NCBI GenBank assembly: GCA_938028645.1
Contig: CALIMD010000048.1
Span: forward strand, 1 to 6,435
Source of the DNA: an uncultured Alphaproteobacteria bacterium
Lineage (GTDB): Bacteria; Pseudomonadota; Alphaproteobacteria; Thalassobaculales; Thalassobaculaceae
Reading direction: 5' to 3'
Length of the DNA: 6,435 nt
Below, piece by piece: positions 1 through 6,179 of this stretch (position 1 is the first letter of the stretch; every line of letters starts with the position of its first letter). Made by a program: the position numbers and the translations under genes. The notes under the pieces are model-generated. The model was not told the DNA's origin and made no database searches. It saw nothing but the letters and a program-made list of their open reading frames with translations.

Positions 1-1
1 T

Positions 2-238
2 GTGGATGCCTCTCTAGCATTAATTGAAAAGAAACAGAGAGAGATGAATTATAAAAATGCTGGTGTGGATATGAATGAAACAGATTTTGCAGTTTTGGCG
101 AATGCTCTCGGAGGGCATGGCATTACTGTAGAGAATCGAGATGCATTAGAATCAGCTATTAAAAACGCTTTGTTATCCGATGTTTATACGATTATCGCCT
201 GTAAGGTCCCTCGTGGTAGTTACGATGGAAGAATATAG
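2..238 (+). CDS. Thiamine-diphosphate-dependent enzyme, C-terminal fragment (acetolactate synthase-like family), 5' truncated by window
   Basis: The reading frame is open from the window edge and ends at TAG 236-238, so only the last 78 or so residues are visible; the GTG at position 2 is probably an internal Val codon. The visible part opens with a D-x-S-L-x-L-I-x-x-K-Q stretch, then a G-V, then D-F-A-x-L-A-x-A-x-G-G-H-G, and ends in an A-L-x-S-D-x-Y-T-I-I-A-C strand. In IlvB-type ThDP enzymes this order follows the GDG...NN cofactor motif, which would lie upstream of the window. The family includes acetolactate synthase, decarboxylases and carboligases. These C-terminal residues do not separate them, so no substrate is assigned. 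The stop codon is one base from the stop of the convergent methyltransferase gene, leaving no room for a terminator between them. Confidence 0.8.
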   Translation: MDASLALIEKKQREMNYKNAGVDMNETDFAVLANALGGHGITVENRDALESAIKNALLSDVYTIIACKVPRGSYDGRI

Positions 239-239
239 G

Positions 240-1001
240 TCATTCCATAGTTAATAGTGATCTACCGCGAAGAACAGACTCTATCTCTGGAGTATAAGAG
301 CCGTTATCCGTATGTACTATGGTCCCTGCTGTCAATACGGTGGGTGCTTTGCTTCCTTTCTTTGCTTTTATTAAAATTCGATTAGCTTTGCGTCCCGATT
401 TTGGCCAAAGTGGATGAATAATTATTTCTCCAAAATAAGGCCTTAATGCGCAGAGCAAATGGTCTAGTCTATCTGCCCTGTGAATGAGTGAAATTATTCC
501 CTTATGTTTTAGAGCCGCAGCGGCTACCTTTATCCACATTTCAATATTTGTACCGGTCTCTACGTGAGCGATTTTTTTTCGAAGATTGGATGAAAAATTT
601 GAGGTTCCACTCGCTGCAAATGGCGGGTTTGAAAGCACTAAATCAAAAGAATTTTTTTTAATTTTGGAAGGCATATCCGCGATAGATCCACGAATCGGGC
701 AAAAATTTACTTTAACGTTATTCTCCTTCGCATTTAGTTTTGCTACATCAACGGTTTCTTCCATAATTTCTAATCCAGTAACGAAGACGTCAGGATAGTT
801 GGCCAAAACGCAAAGAGAAACAGCGCCAGCTCCGCAACCCAAATCTAAAATTTTTTGATTTGTTTTTGGTTTTGTAGAAGTAGCCAGCAAGACAGCATCA
901 ATTCCTGCGCGATAACCATCAATAGATTGCCACAATATAACTTTTCCTCCCAGCAACAGGTCCTGGGTCAGGTGTGGTTTGTTTTGCTTTGGGTTATTCA
1001 C
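240..1001 (-). CDS. tRNA1(Val) (adenine-N6)-methyltransferase family protein (TrmN6/YfiC-like, COG4123)
   Basis: This is a SAM-dependent methyltransferase of about 253 residues, the usual length for TrmN6-like proteins, which in E. coli methylate A37 of tRNA1(Val) in the cytoplasm. Seen in sequence: an N-terminal D-G-Y-R-A-G-I-D-A-V-L-L-A segment (about residues 28-40) typical of this family, SAM-binding motif I D-L-G-C-G-A-G (about 53-59), and the N6-amino-methyltransferase motif N-P-P-F (about 125-128). The frame could start at ATG 1046, but I prefer GTG at 1001. It has a GAGG ribosome site (1008-1011) at 6-nt spacing and overlaps the DUF2007 stop by 8 bases, as expected for translational coupling; the longer start would overlap that gene by 53 bases. 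The family assignment is good. The exact tRNA target in this organism is inferred. Confidence 0.87.
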   Translation of the reverse strand: MNNPKQNKPHLTQDLLLGGKVILWQSIDGYRAGIDAVLLATSTKPKTNQKILDLGCGAGAVSLCVLANYPDVFVTGLEIMEETVDVAKLNAKENNVKVNFCPIRGSIADMPSKIKKNSFDLVLSNPPFAASGTSNFSSNLRKKIAHVETGTNIEMWIKVAAAALKHKGIISLIHRADRLDHLLCALRPYFGEIIIHPLWPKSGRKANRILIKAKKGSKAPTVLTAGTIVHTDNGSYTPEIESVLRGRSLLTME

Positions 1002-1197
1002 TTGCTTCCTCAAGAAGATTTTTAGCAAGAATAAAGTCAGTTTCATTGACCATTAGGCGACGCGGGATGGCCATGCCACTTCCCTCTATTATGCTCATAT
1101 TATTATCTAAAATATGCACTTCTATGCCTTCGGATTTCAACATGCTCGTTACATAGGAAATTTCTACAAGGTTGTTACTTCTCAACAGCTCTTTCAA
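994..1197 (-). CDS. DUF2007 family small protein
   Basis: A 67-residue protein matching the DUF2007 pattern from end to end: M-K-E-L-L-R-S-N at the start, a central hydrophobic strand followed by N-M-S-I-I-E-G-S-G, then I-P-R-R-L-M-V, and a C-terminal helix rich in Ala, Leu and Glu. The fold is a small ferredoxin-like or ACT-like domain often described as a putative signal-transducing protein; no biochemical role is established. The start is TTG at 1197, chosen because the N-terminal M-K-E-L-L-R is the conserved family start. A GAGGA sequence lies about 8 nt upstream, and a second AAGGA abuts the codon. It overlaps the downstream methyltransferase gene by 8 bases, so the two are almost certainly cotranscribed, and it faces the polyprenyl synthase gene head-to-head. 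Confidence 0.88.
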   Translation of the reverse strand: MKELLRSNNLVEISYVTSMLKSEGIEVHILDNNMSIIEGSGMAIPRRLMVNETDFILAKNLLEEASE

Positions 1198-1329
1198 TCC
1201 TTCTATCCTCTTAAGATATAGATTTTCATACTCTCATAATGCTTAACGGTTTCATTGTTGGACTTGATCGTATAGAAAGCATTCCTATCCTCCTAAGGAG
1301 AACTTAGTCAAGTTGAGTGGAGTTGGCAC

Positions 1330-2352
1330 GTGGCAAGTGTGGTTGAATTTAAAAAATTAGACAATTCAATTAAGAAACCATCATTAGATCCTTTAATGAA
1401 GCTGGTTAGAACAGATTTGGATCGAGTTAATTCTACTATCTTGGAGCATATGCAAAGTCCTGTTCATTTGATCCCTCAACTCGCGGGCCACTTGATTGCC
1501 GCAGGGGGGAAAAGATTGCGGCCAATGCTCACTTTAGGAGCAGCAGCGCTTTGTGGATATTCCGGGGATAGGCATGTCAAATTGGCGGCATGCGTTGAAT
1601 TTATTCACACTGCTACCTTGTTGCACGATGATGTCGTTGACGAAAGTGAACTTCGGAGAGGACAGGAGACTGCAAATACAGTCTGGGGTAATCAAGCGAG
1701 TGTTTTAGTTGGAGATTTTCTATTCAGTCGTTCATTTCAATTGATGGTGATGGACGGATCATTACATGTGCTTAAAATATTATCTGGTGCCTCGGCAATT
1801 ATTGCGGAAGGTGAGGTGCAACAGTTGATAACGACGAATGATACTACAACCAGCGAAACGGCATACTTAGAGGTGATACAGTCTAAAACTGCAGAATTAT
1901 TCTCTGCCGCAGCACGTATAGGAGCGGTCGTCGCAGATCGTCCAAAAGATGAAGAAGACGCATTAACTTCTTTTGGAACTAATTTGGGTATAGCCTTTCA
2001 ACTTGTCGATGATGCTCTCGATTATTCTGCGCGACAAGCGGAGTTGGGTAAAACGGTTGGCGATGATTTTAGTGAAGGAAAAATAACGCTTCCAGTGATA
2101 CTAGCTTTTAGACGGGGGACTGAAGTAGATCGAAAATTTTGGAAACGAACATTAGAGGAATTAGATCAAGAACCTGGAGATTTGGAAAAGGCTCAGGAAC
2201 TGATATTGAAATATGGCGCACTCGATGACACGATATCTAGGGCCCGTCATTACGCAGCTATTGCGCGGGATGCTCTTGGTCTCTTTTCGGATGGTGAACC
2301 CAAAAATGCGTTGACTGAGGTAGTTGATTTTTGTGTTGAAAGGGAGTTTTGA
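1330..2352 (+). CDS. ispB: Long-chain polyprenyl diphosphate synthase (octaprenyl/decaprenyl; IspB/DdsA-like)
   Basis: This 340-residue trans-prenyltransferase condenses isopentenyl diphosphate with allylic diphosphates to build the ubiquinone side chain. Seen: G-G-K-R-L-R-P (59-65), the first Asp-rich motif D-D-V-V-D (100-104) inside F-I-H-T-A-T-L-L-H-D-D, and the second motif D-D-A-L-D (227-231) preceded by F-Q-L-V. The residue five positions before the first Asp motif is Ala (95), which in this family leaves the pocket open for a long product. The segment around motif one closely resembles E. coli IspB. Many alphaproteobacteria make Q10, so decaprenyl is as likely as octaprenyl. The start is GTG 1330, with GGAG at 1319-1322 (7-nt spacing). 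It converges with the dehydrogenase gene after 6 bases, with no terminator between. Confidence 0.94.
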   Translation: MASVVEFKKLDNSIKKPSLDPLMKLVRTDLDRVNSTILEHMQSPVHLIPQLAGHLIAAGGKRLRPMLTLGAAALCGYSGDRHVKLAACVEFIHTATLLHDDVVDESELRRGQETANTVWGNQASVLVGDFLFSRSFQLMVMDGSLHVLKILSGASAIIAEGEVQQLITTNDTTTSETAYLEVIQSKTAELFSAAARIGAVVADRPKDEEDALTSFGTNLGIAFQLVDDALDYSARQAELGKTVGDDFSEGKITLPVILAFRRGTEVDRKFWKRTLEELDQEPGDLEKAQELILKYGALDDTISRARHYAAIARDALGLFSDGEPKNALTEVVDFCVEREF

Positions 2353-2358
2353 ATTCGT

Positions 2359-3396
2359 TTAGAAGCTTAGTTGAACTTTCATCGCGTTTTCCTTATCCGA
2401 AGCAGTCAAGAATGCTTCATTAGCATCTTCCATGGGAAATGTGTGCGTAAGAAGTGGCATTACGTCAATCCTATTTTTTGCAAGGTAGTCGACAGCCCAG
2501 GCAAATTCTTTGTCGAACCGGAACGAGCTTTTCATTATAATTTCTTTTATCATAAGTTGATCAGAAGGGAGCAAAATATTAGCTTCTGCAAACGTTCCTA
2601 TCTGAATTAGAGTGCCGCCAGGGCGTATATTATTTATAGCTGCTAGCACGGCCTGAAGGCTTCCAGATGCATCAAAAGCAATATCGAAATTACCTCTGTG
2701 ATTATCTTCATCAGTTAATATTGAAGCTCCAGAGTTAACGTTAAAAGTTTTATCAGCGCCAAGTTCACTGACTACCGACAATGGAGCATCGCGTATATCT
2801 GTCATTGTAACGGATCTGGCTCCGGCTAATTTTGCGGCCAATAGAACCAAAGCCCCAATTGGTCCTGACCCACTAATTAAAACCTCGGCGCCAAGAAGGG
2901 GGCCTGCCTGATTAATTGCATGTAAGGCCACAGCCAGAGGTTCTGCGAAGGCTGCAACACTTAAGGACAACTCACTGGGTACTTTAAAACATTGTTTTTG
3001 ATCTGTGATGAAGATCTCCGAAAACATTCCTTGGATATGTGGAAATTTTCGTGAACTTCCCAGGAACTTCATATCATTACAGAGAAGTTCCCGTCCTTTT
3101 ATACAATATTCACAAGTGCGGCATGGCTGGCTAGGGTTGATGACTACTTTATCTCCGACATGAATATTATGAACGCCAGGTCCAATTTCCTCGACTATGC
3201 CGGCTGCCTCGTGTCCGAGTATGAAGGGTTCTAGAACAGGGAAATCTCCCATCTTGTAGTGATGAAAGTAATGTAAATCCGATCCACAAATTCCTCCCGC
3301 ATGAATTCGAACTTTGACTTCAGTATCGAAAAGAGACCTTGTAGTTTGATCAACTGTTTTGATTGATTGTTTTGCTGTCAATACGGCAGCGCGCAT
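2359..3396 (-). CDS. Zinc-dependent medium-chain alcohol dehydrogenase, L-idonate 5-dehydrogenase-like
   Basis: A 345-residue medium-chain dehydrogenase/reductase, full length for the polyol dehydrogenase branch. Seen: the catalytic zinc site C37 in G-G-I-C-G-S-D, H62-E63 in G-H-E, and E152 in A-E-P; the structural zinc cysteines C92, C95, C98 and C106; and the Rossmann G-S-G-P-I-G motif (176-181). The G-G-I-C-G-S-D-L-H-Y opening followed by L-E-P-F-I-L-G-H-E resembles proteins annotated as L-idonate 5-dehydrogenase, which oxidise L-idonate to 5-keto-gluconate with NAD(P). Sorbitol, threonine or other secondary-alcohol substrates cannot be excluded. The start ATG (3394-3396) has an AGGGG site at 7-nt spacing. 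It is the last gene of a three-gene minus-strand set, 45 bp after the thioesterase. A nearby SDR could act on the keto product. Confidence 0.87.
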   Translation of the reverse strand: MRAAVLTAKQSIKTVDQTTRSLFDTEVKVRIHAGGICGSDLHYFHHYKMGDFPVLEPFILGHEAAGIVEEIGPGVHNIHVGDKVVINPSQPCRTCEYCIKGRELLCNDMKFLGSSRKFPHIQGMFSEIFITDQKQCFKVPSELSLSVAAFAEPLAVALHAINQAGPLLGAEVLISGSGPIGALVLLAAKLAGARSVTMTDIRDAPLSVVSELGADKTFNVNSGASILTDEDNHRGNFDIAFDASGSLQAVLAAINNIRPGGTLIQIGTFAEANILLPSDQLMIKEIIMKSSFRFDKEFAWAVDYLAKNRIDVMPLLTHTFPMEDANEAFLTASDKENAMKVQLSF

Positions 3397-3441
3397 AAGC
3401 TTGCCCCTATTTTTTTATCAAATACACTTAATAGTCTGCGT

Positions 3442-4242
3442 TTAAAGTAATGCTTTGGCTCTCTCTCTAAGTTCGTCTGGAATTTTTGAAGGCCGTCGTA
3501 GATCGAGATCTAAGTGAACGCCAAATTGGCTGAGGCTCGATATTTCCTCTTTAGTTTCTGCGTCTATCATTTTATGAAAAAGACGAATTGAAGACCCTCC
3601 TAAATGTGCAATGCAACTTTCAATATCTATCATCGTTCCTGGTGACACTGTTTTCTCAAATTTGAGTTGAAATTCGAAAGTAGACAGGCCAATTCGGGAT
3701 TTCGTGAGATATTCAGAGGTAAGTCCAAAGGCAGCTAGAATAAAGCTGTTAGCTGTTGAATAGCGATGTATAAATCCTGGTAAGGATAAATTGCCCGACC
3801 AATCCGTCTCTTCTGGACGGGTTACGTCTTGCGAAGTTGGTAACCATTTAGCTTTACTCGTTGGTATGGCTCTATCTTCTTTAATATCTCCATCCCATCT
3901 CTCTGTAGGAATATCGAGAGAAATACCGGTAATATTCTGTTGCATCGTTGTGCACAACTCACCACTTTCAGCATTGAATAATTTATGAGCTATTCGGGAA
4001 TGATCGCCGTTTTGAATACAAGCACTTTCAATTCTATAAATATCTCTATTTCGGAGTTCAGCTTTATAGTGAGTTAATGCTTCGGTCGTTCTGCAAGCGT
4101 TTGGATTCACTCCAGCATGCTTCAAAAAGCGCCAAGTGGCTGCCTCAAATTTTTCATAATAGTAAGCTACAGTAAAATGTTCAGTCGAGTCTACTTCCCA
4201 AGGGGAAACATCGCCGCGGTAAGTTTCAATATAATTTGTCAA
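3442..4242 (-). CDS. Double-hotdog thioesterase family protein
   Basis: A 266-residue protein built as two 4HBT-like hotdog domains (about 8-110 and 151-255) joined by a hydrophilic linker rich in Thr, Glu and Pro. The N-terminal motif R-G-x-V-x-P-W-E-x-D-x-x-x-H-F-x-V (9-25) puts an Asp (18) and a His (22) where hotdog thioesterases place catalytic residues. The second domain opens with H-R-Y-S-T-A-N-S-F (159-167), and the protein ends with G-V-H-L-D-L-D-x-R-R-P, a common ending in alphaproteobacterial relatives. It probably hydrolyses an acyl-CoA thioester; relatives occur beside or fused to carnitine dehydrogenases, but the substrate here is unknown. The start is TTG 4242, the only good start with a ribosome site (AAAGG, about 7 nt upstream). 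It lies 43 bp after the lyase and 45 bp before the dehydrogenase, so it is probably in one operon with both. Confidence 0.8.
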   Translation of the reverse strand: MTNYIETYRGDVSPWEVDSTEHFTVAYYYEKFEAATWRFLKHAGVNPNACRTTEALTHYKAELRNRDIYRIESACIQNGDHSRIAHKLFNAESGELCTTMQQNITGISLDIPTERWDGDIKEDRAIPTSKAKWLPTSQDVTRPEETDWSGNLSLPGFIHRYSTANSFILAAFGLTSEYLTKSRIGLSTFEFQLKFEKTVSPGTMIDIESCIAHLGGSSIRLFHKMIDAETKEEISSLSQFGVHLDLDLRRPSKIPDELRERAKALL

Positions 4243-4285
4243 TGTATTACCTTTTTAAAAGCTTGAGCAAATTTGGTCAGTCTAA

Positions 4286-5143
4286 CTAAGATCTCGCGTG
4301 TTTTTTGTCAAAGTCCCAAACTTCTTTGAACCCCATCTCTTCCGAAAATGTCATAAAATCTCTCAATGGGACTTCGACATCAACGGATGAGCCTGTTTCT
4401 TTTATTGTTCCATAAACGGAGTGCAAAGCTTGTGCAGTCGCCATAAAACCAGTTCCGGGATATATCGCTATTTGATAACCAAGATCTATATAGTCCTGCT
4501 TTGAAAGGACAGGTGTGCTACCTCCATCTACCACGTTCACCAATAATGGCGTATCAAAACTTGAGCAAATTTTCTCCATTTCCTCATGTGATTCAGGCGA
4601 TTCTATGAATAAAATATCCGCTCCAGCTTTAGCGAAACCTTCGCCTCGTCGTAAGGCTTCATCAAGGCCATAACTTGTTCTAGCATCTGTCCTTGCAACA
4701 ATTAAGAAATTATCAGACTCTCTAGCTTCAACTGCAACTTCAATTTTTTGAACCATGTCTTCCAGAGGAATAACTTTTCGGCCCGGGGTATGACCACATT
4801 TTTTTGGAAATTCTTGATCCTCAATTTGAATTCCTGCCGCCCCGGCTGCTTCATACCCTTTAACTGTATGGTGCATATTCAGAAGGCCGCCATAGCCAGT
4901 ATCACCATCAGCAATAAAGGGAGTTTTAATAACATTAGCAATCATTTGAACGCGGCCAACCATATCAGCATAACTGGCAATTCCCGCATCTGGAACGCCA
5001 AGATATGAAGCTACTGTCCCATAACCAGTCATATATAATAATTCAAACCCAAATGGATCAGCCATACGCGCTGATATACCGTCAAAAATGCCAGGTGCTG
5101 TGACCAAATTACCTGGTTTAAAAAGTTCTTTTACTAATGCCAT
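4286..5143 (-). CDS. Isocitrate lyase/PEP mutase superfamily carbon-carbon lyase (methylisocitrate/dimethylmalate lyase-like)
   Basis: A 285-residue single-domain TIM-barrel enzyme, the size of methylisocitrate-lyase and dimethylmalate-lyase relatives rather than full isocitrate lyase. Seen: D-G-D-T-G-Y-G (79-85), which supplies the metal-binding aspartates; Q-I-E-D-Q (106-110); and the lyase active-site loop K-K-C-G-H (114-118) followed by T-P-G-R-K. The Cys of this loop is the general acid in C-C lyases. PEP mutases and phosphonopyruvate hydrolases lack it, so a C-C bond cleavage of a 2-hydroxy-di- or tricarboxylate is the most likely reaction. Automatic labels such as carboxyphosphonoenolpyruvate phosphonomutase would be misleading. 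The start ATG 5141-5143 has a strong AGGAGA site. It is the first gene of the minus-strand set, directly behind the divergent regulatory region. Confidence 0.86.
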   Translation of the reverse strand: MALVKELFKPGNLVTAPGIFDGISARMADPFGFELLYMTGYGTVASYLGVPDAGIASYADMVGRVQMIANVIKTPFIADGDTGYGGLLNMHHTVKGYEAAGAAGIQIEDQEFPKKCGHTPGRKVIPLEDMVQKIEVAVEARESDNFLIVARTDARTSYGLDEALRRGEGFAKAGADILFIESPESHEEMEKICSSFDTPLLVNVVDGGSTPVLSKQDYIDLGYQIAIYPGTGFMATAQALHSVYGTIKETGSSVDVEVPLRDFMTFSEEMGFKEVWDFDKKHARS

Positions 5144-5171
5144 TGAAAACTCTCCTGAGACTCAACTGTTT

Positions 5172-5184
5172 TAAAAAGTTTTTA
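5172..5184. promoter_or_regulatory. AT-rich dyad in divergent spacer
   Basis: TAAAAA-G-TTTTTA, an odd-length perfect inverted repeat lying 29 bp upstream of the lyase start codon, in its 5' leader side. Low complexity makes chance plausible. Confidence 0.2.
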
Positions 5185-5202
5185 GATTTACCATAAACGA
5201 CT

Positions 5203-5219
5203 GCGTGTAATCGCACACG
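5203..5219. promoter_or_regulatory. Possible operator: overlapping inverted repeats between lyase and SDR
   Basis: Two overlapping dyads share this site: CGTGT (5204-5208) with ACACG (5215-5219), and TGCG (5202-5205, counting the T at 5202) with CGCA (5212-5215). The mixed-composition arms make it more operator-like than the AT-rich dyad beside it. The regulator is unknown and no regulator gene is in the window. Confidence 0.35.
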
Positions 5220-5228
5220 GAAATTTCC
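5219..5228. promoter_or_regulatory. 10-bp perfect palindrome in divergent spacer
   Basis: GGAAATTTCC is a perfect 10-bp palindrome that abuts the preceding dyad by sharing its last G. Being next to another dyad near the middle of a divergent promoter region makes a regulator-binding role possible but unproven. Confidence 0.3.
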
Positions 5229-5237
5229 AGTCATAAT

Positions 5238-5243
5238 ATTATA
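5238..5243 (-). promoter_or_regulatory. Possible -10 element for the lyase operon
   Basis: On the minus strand this reads TATAAT, an exact sigma-70 -10 hexamer. The nearest -35-like sequence (TTGTAG, 5269-5264 region) is a poor match at about 19 bp spacing, so only the -10 is convincing. It lies about 95 bp upstream of the lyase start codon, so a transcript from it would carry the two dyads at 5203-5228 in its leader or start region. Confidence 0.3.
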
Positions 5244-5262
5244 GATAGTTTGCAATCTAATG

Positions 5263-5280
5263 CTACAAGTCCTTTTGTAG
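5263..5280. promoter_or_regulatory. Possible operator: 18-bp inverted repeat upstream of SDR
   Basis: CTACAA (5263-5268) and TTGTAG (5275-5280) form a perfect 6-bp dyad around a 6-bp centre. It ends 28 bp before the SDR start codon and overlaps the -35 side of the candidate lyase promoter, a position from which one bound regulator could control both directions. Confidence 0.4.
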
Positions 5281-5308
5281 TTGGTACTTAAAGATATTGG
5301 AGATGGAA

Positions 5309-6061
5309 ATGAAAACTAGCACTAGAACAGCGATTGTTACTGGAGGCGCCAGTGGTATCGGAAAGGCAATCGTAGAACGTTTGGCCCGTGATGGTATCGC
5401 TGTAGCGGTTGCGGATAAAGATGAAAAACAAGCCGCTGAAGTTGCGAGTAATATTCAAAATGGACGACAAATAATTAGTGTTGGTGTGGATGTTTCTGAT
5501 CGAAATTCAGTGGAAAACATGATTGAATCATCTCATGAACGCCTTGGCGCTGTAGATATTCTTATTTGTAACGCAGGGATAATGGACCGTGCCCCATTTA
5601 TGGAAATGGAAGAGAACTTCTGGGACAATGTGCTTAACACTAATCTTGGTGGCGTGTTTCGCTGTTCACAGGTTGCGGCAAGATATATGATCTCTCGTTC
5701 TAAGGGAGGGCGAATAGTGAATGTAGCCTCCAACTCTGGTATATTTGGTGGTCGAGGGAGAGCGGCATACGGTGCCAGTAAGGCTGGAATAATAAACCTA
5801 ACGCAGACAATGGCTATAGAATTGGCTGAACATAACATTCTGGTGAATGCTGTCGCGCCGGGTCCTACCAAAACAAGAGCTGATCAGCCGGATGCGCCAT
5901 GGCCAAGCGTTGCCATGCGCATGCCTTTGAACCGATACGGAAGGCCAGAAGAAATTGCGGAGGTAGCTGCGTTTTTAGCATCCCCTGCCTGCAGTTTTAC
6001 GACTGGGCATGTGTTAAGTGCTGATGGTGGTTTCACCATAGCTGGCATAATGGAAGGTTAA
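5309..6061 (+). CDS. SDR family NAD-dependent oxidoreductase (classical short-chain dehydrogenase/reductase)
   Basis: A 250-residue classical SDR, the standard length. Seen, counting from ATG 5309: the cofactor motif T-G-G-A-S-G-I-G (11-18); Asp36 after the second strand, which favours NAD(H) over NADP(H); N-A-G (88-90); and the catalytic set N112, S141, Y154 and K158 (Y-G-A-S-K). A P-G-P-T-K-T loop follows, and the C-terminus has S-A-D-G-G-F. The frame also offers TTG 5297 and ATG 5303, but the GGAG at 5299-5302 lies 6 nt before ATG 5309, which decides the start. The substrate is not readable. Sequence style resembles gluconate 5-dehydrogenase and 3-oxoacyl reductase relatives. Transcribed away from the lyase-thioesterase-dehydrogenase set, it probably belongs to the same pathway and shares control through the 165-bp spacer. 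Confidence 0.9.
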   Translation: MKTSTRTAIVTGGASGIGKAIVERLARDGIAVAVADKDEKQAAEVASNIQNGRQIISVGVDVSDRNSVENMIESSHERLGAVDILICNAGIMDRAPFMEMEENFWDNVLNTNLGGVFRCSQVAARYMISRSKGGRIVNVASNSGIFGGRGRAAYGASKAGIINLTQTMAIELAEHNILVNAVAPGPTKTRADQPDAPWPSVAMRMPLNRYGRPEEIAEVAAFLASPACSFTTGHVLSADGGFTIAGIMEG

Positions 6062-6163
6062 TCAGAGTGAAAATAGAATTTCTATTCTAAAATATGAATT
6101 AATAATAAATGTATCTTTGTATCGATTAATAGCCATGTTAAGGTGGTGTATCTATTAACAACT

Positions 6164-6177
6164 GAAAGGAGGTGATC
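6164..6177 (+). promoter_or_regulatory. Extended Shine-Dalgarno: 14-nt complement of the 16S rRNA 3' end
   Basis: GAAAGGAGGTGATC is the complement of the conserved 16S 3' tail, far longer than the usual 4-6 nt site. Its AGGAGG core (6167-6172) is 7 nt before ATG 6180, ideal spacing. Such a long match predicts very strong ribosome recruitment or a ribosome-binding regulatory role. Confidence 0.75.
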
Positions 6178-6179
6178 TG

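Noticed and set aside
586..1156. Plus-strand open frames opposite the methyltransferase and DUF2007 genes (586-798, 974-1156)
   Set aside because: They are antisense shadows of genes with clear family motifs, lack ribosome sites, and read as composition artefacts.
1198..1329. A sigma-70 promoter for the polyprenyl synthase in the divergent spacer
   Set aside because: TTG-type hexamers (such as 1255-1260) and TATAGA (1271-1276) are present, but no pair has acceptable spacing and match together.
2371..2610. Plus-strand open frame opposite the 3' end of the dehydrogenase
   Set aside because: It lies wholly antisense to a full-length MDR gene and resembles no protein family.
3791..3988. Plus-strand open frame opposite the thioesterase
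   Set aside because: Antisense shadow without a ribosome site; the thioesterase frame has family motifs at both ends.
4748..5008. Plus-strand open frame opposite the lyase
   Set aside because: It is antisense to the conserved D-G-D-T-G-Y-G and K-K-C-G-H region, whose conservation explains it.
5288..5871. Minus-strand open frames opposite the SDR (5288-5470, 5533-5871)
   Set aside because: Both are shadows of the SDR, whose catalytic residues are all in the plus-strand frame.
6074..6089. TAGAAT/ATTCTA hairpin after the SDR as its terminator
   Set aside because: The stem is only 6 bp, all but two pairs A-T, and there is no T tract on the plus strand. On the minus strand a TTTT follows, but the stem is too weak to call.
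6164..6177. Reading the GGAGGTGATC stretch as the end of a 16S rRNA gene or fragment
   Set aside because: The match is to the complement of the 16S tail, no other rRNA sequence surrounds it, and it sits at exact ribosome-site spacing before an ATG.
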